NCBI GenBank assembly: GCA_036250195.1
Contig: JAVHZZ010000002.1
Coordinates: 277,092,460 to 277,156,459, forward strand
DNA length: 64,000 nt
Direction of reading: 5' to 3'
DNA from: Mixophyes australis
Lineage: Eukaryota > Chordata > Amphibia > Anura > Limnodynastidae
In this document: piece by piece, positions 48,801 to 59,705 of the stretch
How the letters are laid out: the number at the start of each line of letters is the position of its first letter
Numbering within the stretch: position 1 is the stretch's first letter
Program-made: the position numbers and the translations under genes
Notes under the pieces: generated by a model
The model's database searches: none
What the model was told of the DNA's origin: nothing
The model's input: the letters and a program-made list of their open reading frames with translations, nothing else

Positions 48801-48954
48801 GCAGATTTGGCACGTGGCCGCTATGGAGGAGATTACGTACTACCTCCACGATAGAGGCCACGTCTTCAGTCAAGTCTGGGCTCCATGGCTAGCCGTGGAA
48901 CACACCTTCCCCCCTCAACGCTCCACGTCCTCCGACCTGACCCATGTGCGATGA
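45868..48954 (+). pseudogene. L1/Tx1-like ORF2 remnant: reverse transcriptase to C-terminal zinc motif
   Basis: The frame is open from the truncation point (codons LNDSLL near 45874) to a stop at 48952-48954, more than 1000 codons. The downstream 984-codon part starts at a TTG at 46000, with the first ATG at 46021; neither need be a real start. RT blocks in order: SGKSPGPDGFTAAYYKKF, IPKEGKDPLHCASYRPISLL, GFIPGRQARDNTRRA, LSLDAEKAFDRISWDF, GTRQGCPLSPLIFAL, and the catalytic FADD (47236-47247). Near the end is a C-terminal CCHC motif (Cys at 48526, Cys 48538, His 48562, Cys 48577). No internal stop or frameshift was seen. Without its endonuclease and ORF1 it cannot retrotranspose on its own. 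Confidence 0.93.
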
Positions 48955-49267
48955 CCCTAACTCTTCCCGACACATATCTCCCCCTCTGCTATAGGCTCAA
49001 CACACCCTAGTTATCCTCTAAATACTTACAGTGCTTATCTTTGTGGTCCTACCCCCCTCACCCCTCCCCCACAATCCATTTTGTTCCTACACCCATTTTA
49101 TATTACTCTTTAAAAATGTAAAAACCGGTCATTTTTGTCTAAAGGTTTCCTAATATGCGATACACCACAATAACTGTTGTGATTTTACTGTGCATGCTAC
49201 ACAGTGTTATCGTTTTGCTGTCTGTATTTTCTTGATTGACCACTGAAAATAAAAAATTATAAAAAAA
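45869..49267 (+). mobile_element. L1/Tx1-like LINE, 5'-truncated, with poly-A and target duplication
   Basis: A 3.4 kb element starting inside ORF2, downstream of the missing endonuclease, and ending in an A-run after AAAATAAAAAATTAT. It is flanked by a perfect direct repeat AAAAATGGTTTTGAC (45854-45868 and 49268-49282). 5' truncation, poly-A and a 15 bp duplication are the marks of target-primed reverse transcription. It is antisense to ACACA and ends about 100 bp from the donor of the exon at 49384-49534. The open frame and perfect duplication suggest a recent insertion. Confidence 0.93.
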
Positions 49268-49282
49268 AAAAATGGTTTTGAC

Positions 49283-49383
49283 ATTTCCTTTATCTGTTTT
49301 GATGGGTAGCTCACAGGTCTACTTCAGATAGCATTCCTCTAATTAATTTTTATTTATATTTTACAGTTTAAAGTTCCTTTTAC
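49283..49383. other. Residual intron between LINE and exon donor
   Basis: About 100 bp of AT-rich intron left between the target duplication and the exon donor. Confidence 0.7.
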
Positions 49384-49534
49384 CTGCACTTTCTCTGAGA
49401 TCAGTCTGTCCAGCCAACCCGTGTCAATTCGATTTTGCTGGAAACTTTCGGTTTCAAGGAGTTTTATCAAATATTCCACCGTTGTTCGAAAATCTCCACG
49501 AATGGACAATTCCTTTAGAGCAACCACCATATTA
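49384..49534 (-). CDS. ACACA: ACACA exon: end of biotin carboxylase domain
   Basis: The exon has 151 nt, one base completing Ser then 50 codons. It reads [20 protein letters not shown] to DRLISEKVQ. The segment [10 protein letters not shown] matches ACC1; ACC2 has a different residue before IDTGW and Y in place of R. The donor GTAAAAG lies only about 100 bp from the target duplication of an antisense L1-like insertion (45869-49267). Confidence 0.97.
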
Positions 49535-49775
49535 CTGAACAAAAAAAAAATATATATAAAAACATATATTTTAATTTCAAGGAACAAAGCAACACAATAT
49601 CTTCAGAATTTCACTGCAGTGTATTGATTAGGCGCTCTTCTAGGTAAATTATACCTCACTTCTTATTTTCTTTAAAGATTAAAACAATTCATACATTCAT
49701 TGCTAAAATAACAGAGAACAGCTGCCCTTTTATGGAATAGTTTGTGCTATATCCAAAATGGTGAAGACAAAACAC

Positions 49776-50090
49776 AAGAAAAAAAGGGAACAAAGAAGAG
49801 GCGCTGTTCTCTGACATATTTCAAAACACCAACCAACTTGTAATTAAAACATTAATTTAATGTAAGTAAACATCAATAACACATAGCCATTGCATTTCCA
49901 CAACATATAAAATACTCATCCACTGCAATTTATCAGATAGCATGAATAAAACATAATAACAAAAATCCACCTCTTAATGCGCTTGTAAGTTATTTCTTAC
50001 AAATAATTTCTTGAAATAACTTACAAGCGCTTTAAGAGGTGGGTTTTTGTTTAAGAAGCGCCTTTTTTTTGTTCCCTTTTTTTCTTATAT
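49776..50090. mobile_element. Palindromic MITE with AAGGGAACAAA ends
   Basis: The outer arms AAAAAAAGGGAACAAA...GGCGCT are inverted in AAGCGCC...TTTGTTCCCTTTTTTT. The inner arms around 49969-50045 (CACCTCTTAATGCGCTTGTA and TACAAGCGCTTTAAGAGGTG) form a second hairpin. Target duplication unclear. Confidence 0.6.
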
Positions 50091-51370
50091 ATTTTAATTT
50101 ACTAATCATGGGAAACACACAGGCTTAAACCAATGCATGTATAAATAATGATTTAGTCATATTATTTTATTGATCTAATTTGTATGAATGTAATATACTT
50201 CATAACATTAAATAAAGTGATAACATGTTGCAATTTACATATACAATCTTAAAAAGAGGACTATATACAATCAATACACATAAAAGTATAACAAACACAG
50301 AGATATCATAAGTAAGAAGAGACAGCAACAGAGTTAGAGAAGAACAAAGTATATTAGCTATGAAGCAAGAAGTGGTAGGAATTATGTGCAGTTATTAAAC
50401 AACTTTTTATTTGATAGTTTTGTAATTATAATGTGTAATAAATGAATGTACAAGCAGTGAAAAACCTGGCTTAACCATTACTTTCGGAAATGTCCCTTAT
50501 TAAAGGTGGTTTACTCCACAGATGACTGTGTATGTTTGGAGTGTACAGGGCCATAATGAGGGCGGTATGGCCTGTGAGGCTGCTCAGGGAGTAAGGCTGA
50601 GGGGGCTCAATGGCTGCCCTCTATTACACCAGGTATACATGTGGGGCTACGACACAGCTGTAATGCCGCTGAACCCGACAACTGAACTTAGACTAGCCAC
50701 AGGGCTGGTGCAAGCAACATGTCCCTTTCCTGCCCAGATCACTTCCGGATATAGTAGGCTGTAGTATGCGTCCCTGGAGCTTGCCAGCGCATGGAACAGG
50801 TCCGTATTCACGGTCCTAACTGACGGTTCTGGGCATGTGCAGAGTGATTTTGCGTTTTACACGCTGAAAAAGCAGGTACATGTTGTCGTGAACATAGAGA
50901 GCTTGCAGTTATTTATAAGGGATAATTCATAACTGCAGTGTAAATAGGTTGTATCAAATGAATCCATTGATAAGTTAGTGTAAAAGTTAAAGATGGAGAG
51001 TCTGATGTAATTGTGTTTAATGGCTTTTTACATCCCAGTGTGAGGAGATAAGCCTGCCACTTTTAGCAGCTTCCAGGATTTCTCACTGTTCGCTTTAGAC
51101 ACTTGAATAGACTTTGTGGTGCCAATCACAGCTGGAGATCATGGTAGGCAGCATGTGAAAGCCTATACAGGTATATAGAAATATGAACTTCAAAAAGGAA
51201 AATGTTGTCATAGTTCATATTTTGGGAAATCTGGATGCTACTCTGTACTGAGGGGCAAAAACCACACAAGGGTCTTAAAACATAGATACCAACTACACAC
51301 AGAACAGCCATAGTCACATGTATTTCTGGATGAGATTGGATATTGTTGTAATCTCATCATATTTGGTATT
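50091..51370. other. Intron sequence without firm features
   Basis: The segment 50547-50770 starts CAGGGCCATAATGAGGGCGG, reminiscent of a hAT end, but no partner end was found. The rest is unassigned. Confidence 0.35.
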
Positions 51371-52250
51371 TAAATGTGCGGGAAATTATGATCGGTTTAT
51401 TGAAGGGAAAGTTATGTCTCTGGGAGATATCTGAGGAAAGCTAAGACCGGTCAAAACTAAGGAATAGTTTGAACAAACCTGAGGTGACACCCAGGGGACA
51501 TTTCCGCCCCCAGATTAGCATTCACACTGCCCTTGTGAATGCCGTCCCATTTGAGTTTGCTTAAAAATCTGTGTTCTGGAATGACAAAGGGTCGGACTTT
51601 TGGGGAAATCAAGTTACATTGATAAGCTGTCCATCTTCCTAGGCAAATCCCCTTGGCCAGAATACAATTTATGTAAGTGCAAATCTGAATGTAATCCTTT
51701 TTATTTTAAACTGTTTTTGATTGTTATGTCAAATTTATTAATTGTTATTTATTATTTTTGTTATCTGTATGCCCTGTATTTTTGTATATTAAATCTATAA
51801 TTTAATAAGTTGCGTCCTTGATACTCTAACAAATATATTGCCTGTTTAGAAGAGACAGATTGCTCGACCAGGTTAACCCTTGGAATGCCAGTGTGTGATT
51901 TGTTAATACATTTGATTAACAAGCTGTGTTTGCTTGTATTTACATTTGTGTAACAGTCTGGAGGTGTGAAGAGTTAACCCTGTGTGTGTTGGTGTGGGTC
52001 TTGCTAGTTTGTGGATAACTAGAAACCTGCGTGCCAGTGTGGGACAGTATATTGGGGTCCTATTGCCCGTACTCAATAGGTGGTGGCAAAACCTGAAGTG
52101 TCTGGGGGTGTGAGAGCGCTGTGTTGGGGGCGATTCCGTAGGTCTATAACCTGTTTAATAGGTAGAGAGACTGCGGGCTGAAAACGTGTGTGACCTCATA
52201 CAGCGAACACCCCAAAGTCACGGCAGCTGGGAGCTTGTTCGTGACACATG
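51370..52250 (+). mobile_element. Possible LTR-retrotransposon remnant
   Basis: An AT-rich segment with ATTAAATC-type polyadenylation-like signals near 51790 is followed by GC-richer leader-like DNA (GGTGGTGGCAAAACC near 52080) and an end reading GGAGCTTGTTCGTGACAC near 52235. This layout resembles an LTR and leader, but no reading frame supports it. Confidence 0.28.
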
Positions 52251-52974
52251 TCTTGATGAATGAGGGCCACATTTTTAGTTTGCTTGAATAATGCTATAAC
52301 CAGGTGAAGTAGCTTGAAGCCCTTTAACGTGGGTTTAAAATGTGAGCTTCCACCATGTCCCCATCCACTCTATCCCTTATAACACAAACATTAATTTTAT
52401 ATGGTCCAAAATGTTTACCCAAAGTAGCCATAATTTTTCAGCATATTACTTCATCCCCACCCTGCTGTTTGAATATTAAGCAGACCACAAAGGTCCAGCA
52501 CATAATGCAGCTTTCATGGGGTTGATTCAATTAGCAGTGAAGTGCCACAGTAATATCAAGCAGGGTTATCATTACAATAATTGCTGGTAACAGGCACAAA
52601 AACATAGCTGCAAGGTTACTACAAAAACTAGTAGCTAAATGAAACAGCCCCAATGTGTTCAAAATTACCCAATTTACCACACCCTTTTAAAAGTGACTGG
52701 TAAACAAAATCCATTTAAGTCTATTTTGCAGTTTGAGCAAGAGATAGAACATATGATCTATGGTATATGGAAATCCAGAAAGTTTAGAAAACCAGAAAGG
52801 AACATCAAGTATATAATGCTGATACTCTGTGCTGATGTCATACAAACCGACTTAATTCTTACAAGTAGTAATGACCTTAATGCTTACAACAGTAGTAATG
52901 GCCTGGCTGCTCTTGACCATGACAAATAAATACATTTAAACAAGAGGTTAGTGTGTAGCACCAAAGAGACTTAC

Positions 52975-53138
52975 GAGATGGCTTCTTCTCGGTTTTCTCC
53001 CCAGGAGAAACAATGTCCAAACTGAGAGTCAGCAAATTCATGGAGACCACCTGCTGCAGCAACACTGAAGTAACCCCACACGTTCTTGCTGCTGCGGAAA
53101 TTAAGTTCTTGAACAGTCCCAGAGCTCGGTTTAAAACC
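52975..53138 (-). CDS. ACACA: ACACA exon: biotin carboxylase C-terminal subdomain
   Basis: The exon has 164 nt, 54 codons plus two bases of a split Ser codon completed by the next exon. It reads [14 protein letters not shown] near the start and [15 protein letters not shown] at the end, almost identical to mammalian ACC1. The acceptor is a TTTTCAG and the donor is GTAAGT. A DIRS-like element (53517-58380) lies in the intron just upstream, about 380 bp from the acceptor. Confidence 0.97.
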
Positions 53139-53769
53139 CTGAAAACCCAAATAATTTATTTTGTACCTTAGAGTTTAATATAATAATTAACCAATATGAC
53201 TTTGCATACTTATACAATAATATATATATTATTTCCAGTTATACAATAATATATATATTATTTCCAGTTATTATGTCAAAAATGTCCTAATTCCTCTATA
53301 TGTCAGAACTAACAAAACGTTTAGTTTGAAATAATTTGATCTTTCTCATCAACTTTAATGATGTACCACAGCCAAACAACCGGAGAAGGAACGCTGCTGG
53401 ACTTGCTACCATCTAAAAAAAATATATATATTACATCTAATGTCCAGGTGAGTGAACACAACATTGGAATATTTGACTGGCATTTCAATAAATTGTTCTG
53501 TAAGGGGGCTACAAAAAGAGGATTTTTACTCACCGTAAAATCAATTTCTCTTACTACACTGGGGGACACTGCGATACAATGGGGTATAGTAGATGGGACT
53601 GGAGTTCAGGCACTTATTAAACTTGTTTGTTCCCCTGACTCCTCCCCCACTATGCCCCTCCTCTGTAGCTGAGACTTCAGTTTTGCATAACCAAGCCAGT
53701 AAGAGAGGAAAAGCAAGTCAGAAAGCAACACCAAGAACAGTACTACTTTCAGAGCAAGGGAGGGTGCGC

Positions 53770-53868
53770 AGTGTCCCCCAGTGTAGTAAGAGAAATTGAT
53801 TTTACGGTGAGTAAAAATCCTCTTTTCTCTGTCCTACCACTGGGGGACACTGCGATACATTGGGGAGC
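53770..53868 (+). repeat. DIRS-B internal complementary region
   Basis: GTGTCCCCCAGTGTAGTAAG up to GGTGAGTAAAAATCC is the inverse of the left end; TTTTCTCTGTCCTACCACTG onward is the inverse of the right end. Same arrangement as in DIRS-A. Confidence 0.88.
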
Positions 53869-54517
53869 TACCAAAGCTGTCTCCAAGGGCGGGTATGCTC
53901 TGGAACAGCTGTGCGCAATATTTTGTGGCAAAAAACCTGCATTACTAGATGCAAAGGCATGCAACAAAGAAAACAACATGCAGCAGAAATAGACGCTGGC
54001 ACGCTGTACAACTGCGCCATTGAATGACGGTGTTGTGCCATCCAAGAAGCTGCAACCCTCCTGGAGAGTGCACTGTAAAGGCACTGGAACCTGCAGAGAG
54101 GTACAGACAGAATGGTGGTCGTGAAGGAAGTAGGGCGGAGACTCCTATCGGAGCCAGCTCGTAAAGAAAATTATTTTGAGATTCCTGAGTGGGACGTGAA
54201 ATTCTAGGATTTACACCAACTGAATATCGTTTCTAGCCCAAAGAGAACAGCTGAGGAAGAAGCTCTACGGCTGTATTGAAGGAAGCAACCATTTCCCTGC
54301 AAGGACTCTCTGGCCGAAAGGGTTGGGCCACAGCGTCAAACTAGATGAAGAGTAAAAAGGCCCGAACTACGAGATGAGGCCGCTCTGGAAAGCGGGAAAG
54401 GAGGAACGCCGACGCTAGTCCCCTAAACCAGGAAAACCCTGCTTTGCGAGACACACGGCAAGCCACCAGACTAGCTGGGATGCGCCCCCTTCTAGAAACT
54501 CTTTAGCACCCACAAGA

Positions 54518-54619
54518 AAATTGGACCTGTAATTAGCATGTACACCCCCTAAGTTCTAGGGAGAAAGTCGGGTCTCCCTAGAACTTAGGGGGTGTACATG
54601 CTAATTACAGGTCCAATTT
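54518..54619. repeat. Perfect 47 bp hairpin inside DIRS-B
   Basis: Arms 54518-54564 and 54573-54619 are exact inverse copies (left arm starts AAATTGGACCTGTAATTAGC, ends CTAAGTTCTAGGGAGA) around the 8 nt loop AAGTCGGG. A second perfect hairpin follows at once (54620-54645, CCTCAAGTGG, A6, CCACTTGAGG). Confidence 0.95.
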
Positions 54620-56929
54620 CCTCAAGTGGAAAAAACCACTTGAGGGTCATTAGATTGAGAGCCGAGACAAAAAACAGGTTAACATGTGAAAGGAACCTGG
54701 GCTCCCTCTCGGAGTGCACTATCGCCTAACCAGGAGGGCACAAAGGAATTACCCTGGAGTGACCCACTTTCCCTGGTAACTGCCTGCTTGCTAAGGCATT
54801 CGGCCTTCAATAATAATACGGCGGAGTAACTTGGCCCATAATATGGCGCAAGCAACACCCCTCCGACCATACACAGATCGACCCCTACCCTGCAGTTAGG
54901 ATACGGGTATTCTATAAGTGCTACAGATATGGAGCAGCCCTGCATTATGAGCCCGAATGTCTACAGGTTTTCTGACCTCCTGACCAGAAGGACAACTGAC
55001 CCACTCAAGAATCATTGTGGGTAAGCACCACCCGAAAAGTAAACAAGTGGGTCAGGGCAGAGTAATGCTATGCGCGTCCAGAACATGGAAGGCAGCTCCC
55101 CCTGATTAGAATCTTCCTGTAGAGATATGGGAGATGTCCCGAGTAAGGAGTGCCAATAATACAACTAGAATCTTGGCATCCTAGTTTGCAGAAAAGAAAC
55201 TCATGTTACTGAAAATAAAATTCTGCCAGGAGCATTTTGGAACTGTGTAGAAGAGAGATGAGCGTGTTCTTCGGTAGGAAGATACAGAGTGTTCCAGTCC
55301 AGAAGGTGAGGCATAAGCCAATGCTTCTGGTGTGGTAGAATGAGTGAAGACCTGAGTAGGTCCAAAGTGACCACCTGCGAACTCAATAATGCAGCCCTGC
55401 TGCTTGCTGAGAGGCTGCAAGTATAATATGCTGGCAGAAAACGTCTAGCTGTAAGCTAAGCGGCAGTTGTAATAAATAACTTCCACCTACGGGGATGTCC
55501 CCAAGCCCATGGGTGTTTACCTCACTGCCACTGTACATGAACTATAAGCACCCCTGTAAGGCTAGGCCTGACTCGGAATGTGGCAACCTGACCTCAGATC
55601 AACCAAGAGGATGAACGGATTGAACATGAAAACGTCATGGCCTGGTGTTGGTGACATAAAAAATAAAGCACACCTATCGCCAGAAGCCTTTGGATACTCG
55701 TTTGTAATAGTTCAAACTGAGAGTTCCCTAAATGGAACGTAGTCCTGTGAGAATGTGGCTAACTGTTGTTATCATAGCTGGATGGCTTTATGAATACCAG
55801 CTATGACTCTGGTGGGTGAATACAAACCACCCCACTAACCCTTAATCTGAATAAAGGGTAGAGAACTTCTTCTGTCAGAGAGCCTCTAGATAAAACCCTT
55901 TACCAGCTCCTGCTCTGTGTAGGAGAACTTCTTATGTCAACACCCGCCGCGGATAGCTGAATAAGAGAACTGAAAAGCCACAGGGTTGTCACCAGCAGAG
56001 ATTACTTCCCCTGTATTCACTCTGGCGGGAGAGGGAGGGGATAAGTAAAATTTGGCCAGTCTATGACTGTTTATCTGGCTTTTGTCAAAAGACAGACACT
56101 AAGTCTAATATATGAGGAAAAACATTTTCTCAAATAGGACCTAGGTTGCGAATTGAAATATAGACTGGTGTTCTGCAATGCTAAAACTGTGTAAAGTTTA
56201 AGCTGGGATTATCCACCTCGTGTGTGTAATCAGAGGGAATAATGTTCTTGTTAGTAAATCCAGATCGAGATAGACATCCTCTGGTGAGGAATGAACTACC
56301 TCCTTATTCTGACTGTACAACAGTGACAGATAAAATCATGCCCATCTGTGTAAGATGGTGAACAACAGCGTCTTTGTCCGGATGGATTTCTACCTAAATA
56401 GCGGAATGCCGCTTCTGTGTTAGCGGACAGATATAAGCTGTGTGGGGACTTAACCAGCACAGTGTAAACATGTGCAGAAGCATGAAAAAGGGTAAACTCA
56501 CGTACCATTTCGGACTCTAAAGTCACCTTAATGAGTTCAGCCACCAGAGGCGACAGTGATTTAGGCCAGACCTGTTTCTGCAAAACTGCTGACACCGAAA
56601 TGGGAACCCCTTGTTTGTAGACCCTAGCCTCGCAGTCTGTGCCGAGGCATTCGGGCTAGGCTGTTGAAATGATAATTTAGAAATTACATTCCGCACCTAT
56701 AGAATGCAGCTCAGACCTCCCAGTGGGTCTGTCTGAAAACATAAGGCAATGGTAGGCAAGGTGACAGGCAATAAGCAATTATTTTGGACACATATATATA
56801 TATTGTAGTATCTGCAAACCAGCAAGTATTTTACTCCTGGAAGAGCCACTTATTGTAGACTGATACAATAGCAAGGAAGGAGACACAGAATAAATCTGTT
56901 CTGTCTTTTTACCTTGTCACATACATATA

Positions 56930-57000
56930 TACATATATCAATATATATATATTGATATATATATATATATATATATATACATACATACATATACACACAC
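56930..57000 (+). repeat. TA/CA microsatellite
   Basis: ATATATCAATATATATATATTGATATAT-type run with a following CA tail, inside DIRS-B. Another TA run occurs at 57269-57310. Confidence 0.9.
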
Positions 57001-57263
57001 ATTGCTATACAGACCTACCAGCCTAACACGGAACAACACTGTATATTATCTTAGTGCCTATAAATAATGTAGAGCGTATGTAACAGAGTGTTTATTACCC
57101 CTAAGGTAATTCCTGAGACATACTGCATATTTTTGAAACTGTGCAAAAGTTAACCCCACACAGTACTTGGGTACCACAGGCTAAGCGTAGCAGAAGGAAT
57201 TTCATATATATGGACTCCCCTTACTAGACTTATGGAAAATGTCAATAAACAGTCACCATATGG

Positions 57264-57322
<59 letters not shown>

Positions 57323-58380
57323 TATCAATATATATCAGCCTGAAAAGCAGAATATGTCACAGGAGGATAGGAAAGTACCAATTTTATATAATCAGTAATC
57401 CTATAATATATATACATCAGTCACAGGACCCTGAAACAATAGTCCTGACTGTGTGTTAAACAACCTGACAATCGTTAAAAATAGAATTAAAAACGATACC
57501 ACAATACCAGGTGGAGAGAGGCAGAGTAGGGAACAGCATGCACTGTGATGTGTGTGTTCCGGAGTTTCAAGAGGTCCGCCACCCGCACCAGGAAGCTGAT
57601 GGGGAGAGGAGGAAGTGAACTCTCCAGATCCTCCCTTAACATGGCCGCCTCTAATGCCCGCCCATCAGCCTATATTCTCAATATGGCTGTGGGCTGAGAA
57701 AAGTGAGAACCGCTGCGATTTCGTTCCCGGGGTGCATGCGGTCTCACTGAAAACTGCATCGCCTCCTGATGAGAGCGATCGTTGTCCTTCTCCCCCGCAG
57801 CTCGTTAATAGGGGCGGAAGAGGGGGGGAGGCTGACGACATGTCGGGCGGGCGGGAAGGAGAGGCTGTTACAGCTTCACTCCCGTCCGCCATTCCTTAAC
57901 GTGGCCGCGGCCGCTAAATGGCCAATATAGTTAAAAATATCCTGTGCCCCAAATAAGGCTGCCCAAAAGCAGACTATAAAAATATGGCCCCTTGTGCTCG
58001 TTTCTAGGGGAAGACTGCAGGCAGAGGTGCGAGGGAAGCGAGCGTTAAACTGCTGCTTACCTGCGCTGGGACTCAGAGTGAAGGAAGCCACCAGGACTAT
58101 TCACTTCTCTGGGTCTTTGCATCGAGTCCAGCGCTGCACCTGAAAAGGGAAAGAAAATAAAAACATGAAAACCTAATACTAAACCAAGTATAGGCAGGAG
58201 CCTATACTGAAGTGACCTAACTCCTTAAGGCACTTACAAAAACTAGAGTCTCAGCTACAGAGGAGGGGCATAGTGGGGGAGGAGTCAGGGGAACAAACAA
58301 GTTTAATAAGTGCCTGAACTCCAGTCCCAATTACTATACCCCAATGTATCGCAGTGTCCCCCAGTGGTAGGACAGAGAAA

Positions 58381-58560
58381 AACAATGACATTTAAATAAA
58401 TACTGTTGTACCTATACAGCTTATGGCAACAAAACGAGATTACATAAGTATTGGCGTTTATAAGGGAAAATTATTTAATCAATTAAATTGCTAAAACTAG
58501 AAGGGACTTATAATTATCAAAATATAAAAAAAAGTTGCAAGATACGTACAAATAAAATCA
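58381..58560. other. Intron sequence without recognised features
   Basis: Short unassigned stretch after DIRS-B. Confidence 0.4.
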
Positions 58561-59530
58561 GGATAACTATGACTTAACCTGCAAAACAGATTGGAAACAC
58601 TCTAATCCCAAAACATTTTTCAAATACATAAAAAGTAATAAAATTAGAAATGATCATTAAGGGCCACTGAATGATAAAATAGGAAACACAACTGTAATAG
58701 AGAAAGATAAAGATGTTTAAATGCTTTTCCATCTGTAATCATAAAGGAGGAATACCAGGTAAGAAGTTGTGTAGCAATAGTCTATGCACACCATTAAATA
58801 TTACTTTTCTAACACAGGAGGAGGTGATTACTCCTAAACAGGATTAAGACAGATAAAGCACTCGGCCCAGATTGCATCCAGACATTAGTGCTAATGGATC
58901 TAAGTTCAGTAATTGACAGACCTATTTCTTATATTTATTGATGCCCTAATAAATAGTTCAGTGCGACATGACTGTCAGATGTGATACCAATGTTTAAAAA
59001 GGGTTATAAAAAAACAAATCAGGACATTATAGAACAGAGAGTGTGATTGTCATGGGTAAATTATGAGAAGAAATTCTAAAAAATATAATTCTGAAATATA
59101 CTAATGAAAACATATGTAATAACTTTGTGTCTACATTGTTTCATTAAGGCTAGTCCTGCCTAGCATATAGGATTCATTTTTTTATTATTATTACTGTTGT
59201 AGATTTGTAAGGTGCCAATGTGCTCCCCAGTGCCAGACAGTGTATAAAACAGGACATACATAAAACAGGGACATACAAGGTAGACAACATAAATTCAGAC
59301 ATGTAAACAAAGGGTAGGGAGGGCCTGCACTATTTTCATTATGTTTTATGGTGCTTTAAGTTTTAAACTGGATCTGGGTAGTGCAATTTATGTTATAAAT
59401 TTAGATTTTGGAAAAGCGTCCAATACTATTCCGCATAACAGTACATAAGGTGAGTGTATTAAATCTAGGGCCATCAGTTTGCATACAAGTAGAGAATTAG
59501 CTAAATGGTTGAAGACAAAGGGTGGCTATA
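58560..59530 (+). pseudogene. CR1-like reverse transcriptase fossil
   Basis: Plus-strand readings recall the CR1 group: DKALGPDCIQT near 58855 (family DKAxGPDGI), DVIPMFKKGYKKTNQD near 58980 (family W..A.V.PIFKKG), and VINLDFGKASNTIPHN near 59395 (family YLDFSKAFDTVPH). Stops and frame changes throughout show long decay. An L2 tail (59175-59320) is inserted between the second and third motif. Confidence 0.7.
59175..59320 (-). repeat. L2-like LINE 3' tail, nested in CR1 fossil
   Basis: Aligns with 35957-36240 of the larger LINE: the ATTATTATTA end, TTTGTAAGGTGCCAATGTGC (against TTATAAGGCGTCACTAGGTA), GGACATACAAG and GAGGGCCTGCAC. It interrupts the older CR1-like fossil, so it inserted later. 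Confidence 0.6.
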
Positions 59531-59609
59531 AATAAATAGAAATAAATAAATCAGGATTTTGAGTTGAAGTGGTTTCTTACAGAAGACTAGTTTATTAAAG
59601 CTAGAATAG

Positions 59610-59705
59610 TACATTAGAGCCACACTGAGATTGATCAGAGAAGCTAAGCAACGATAGCTTGGGTTTGTGTGTGGATGGGAGACCACTGGGGTCTTTGAGT
59701 CATTT
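59610..59705 (+). pseudogene. 5S rRNA-like segment (pseudogene or SINE3 head)
   Basis: Matches the middle and 3' part of vertebrate 5S rRNA: ATTGATCAGAGAAGCTAAGC (5S: TCTGATCTCGGAAGCTAAGC), then GTGGATGGGAGACCACTGGG (5S: TTGGATGGGAGACCGCCTGG). The A box and C box of the internal promoter are recognisable but mutated. The 5' third is poorly kept. It could be a 5S pseudogene or the head of a 5S-derived SINE; the following sequence shows no clear SINE core. Confidence 0.72.

Larger units (their letters stand above)
53517..58380 (-). mobile_element. DIRS-like element B, ends conserved, coding decayed
   Basis: Left end GATTTTTACTCACCGTAAAA and CTGGGGGACACTGCGATACA, right end GTATCGCAGTGTCCCCCAGT. 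The terminal repeats are about 53550-53690 (left) and 58240-58373 (right). An internal complementary region at 53770-53868 joins the complements of both ends. The order matches DIRS-A, so orientation is also minus. Between 53900 and 57500 no RT or recombinase frame survives. One trace is the minus-strand LLKAECLSKQAVTRE-type stretch near 54770, aligning with the RNase H/recombinase link of DIRS-A. Preserved ends with decayed coding suggest a non-autonomous derivative. Confidence 0.85.

Noticed and set aside
50547..50770. hAT element starting CAGGGCCATAATG
   Set aside because: No matching opposite end or 8 bp duplication was found.
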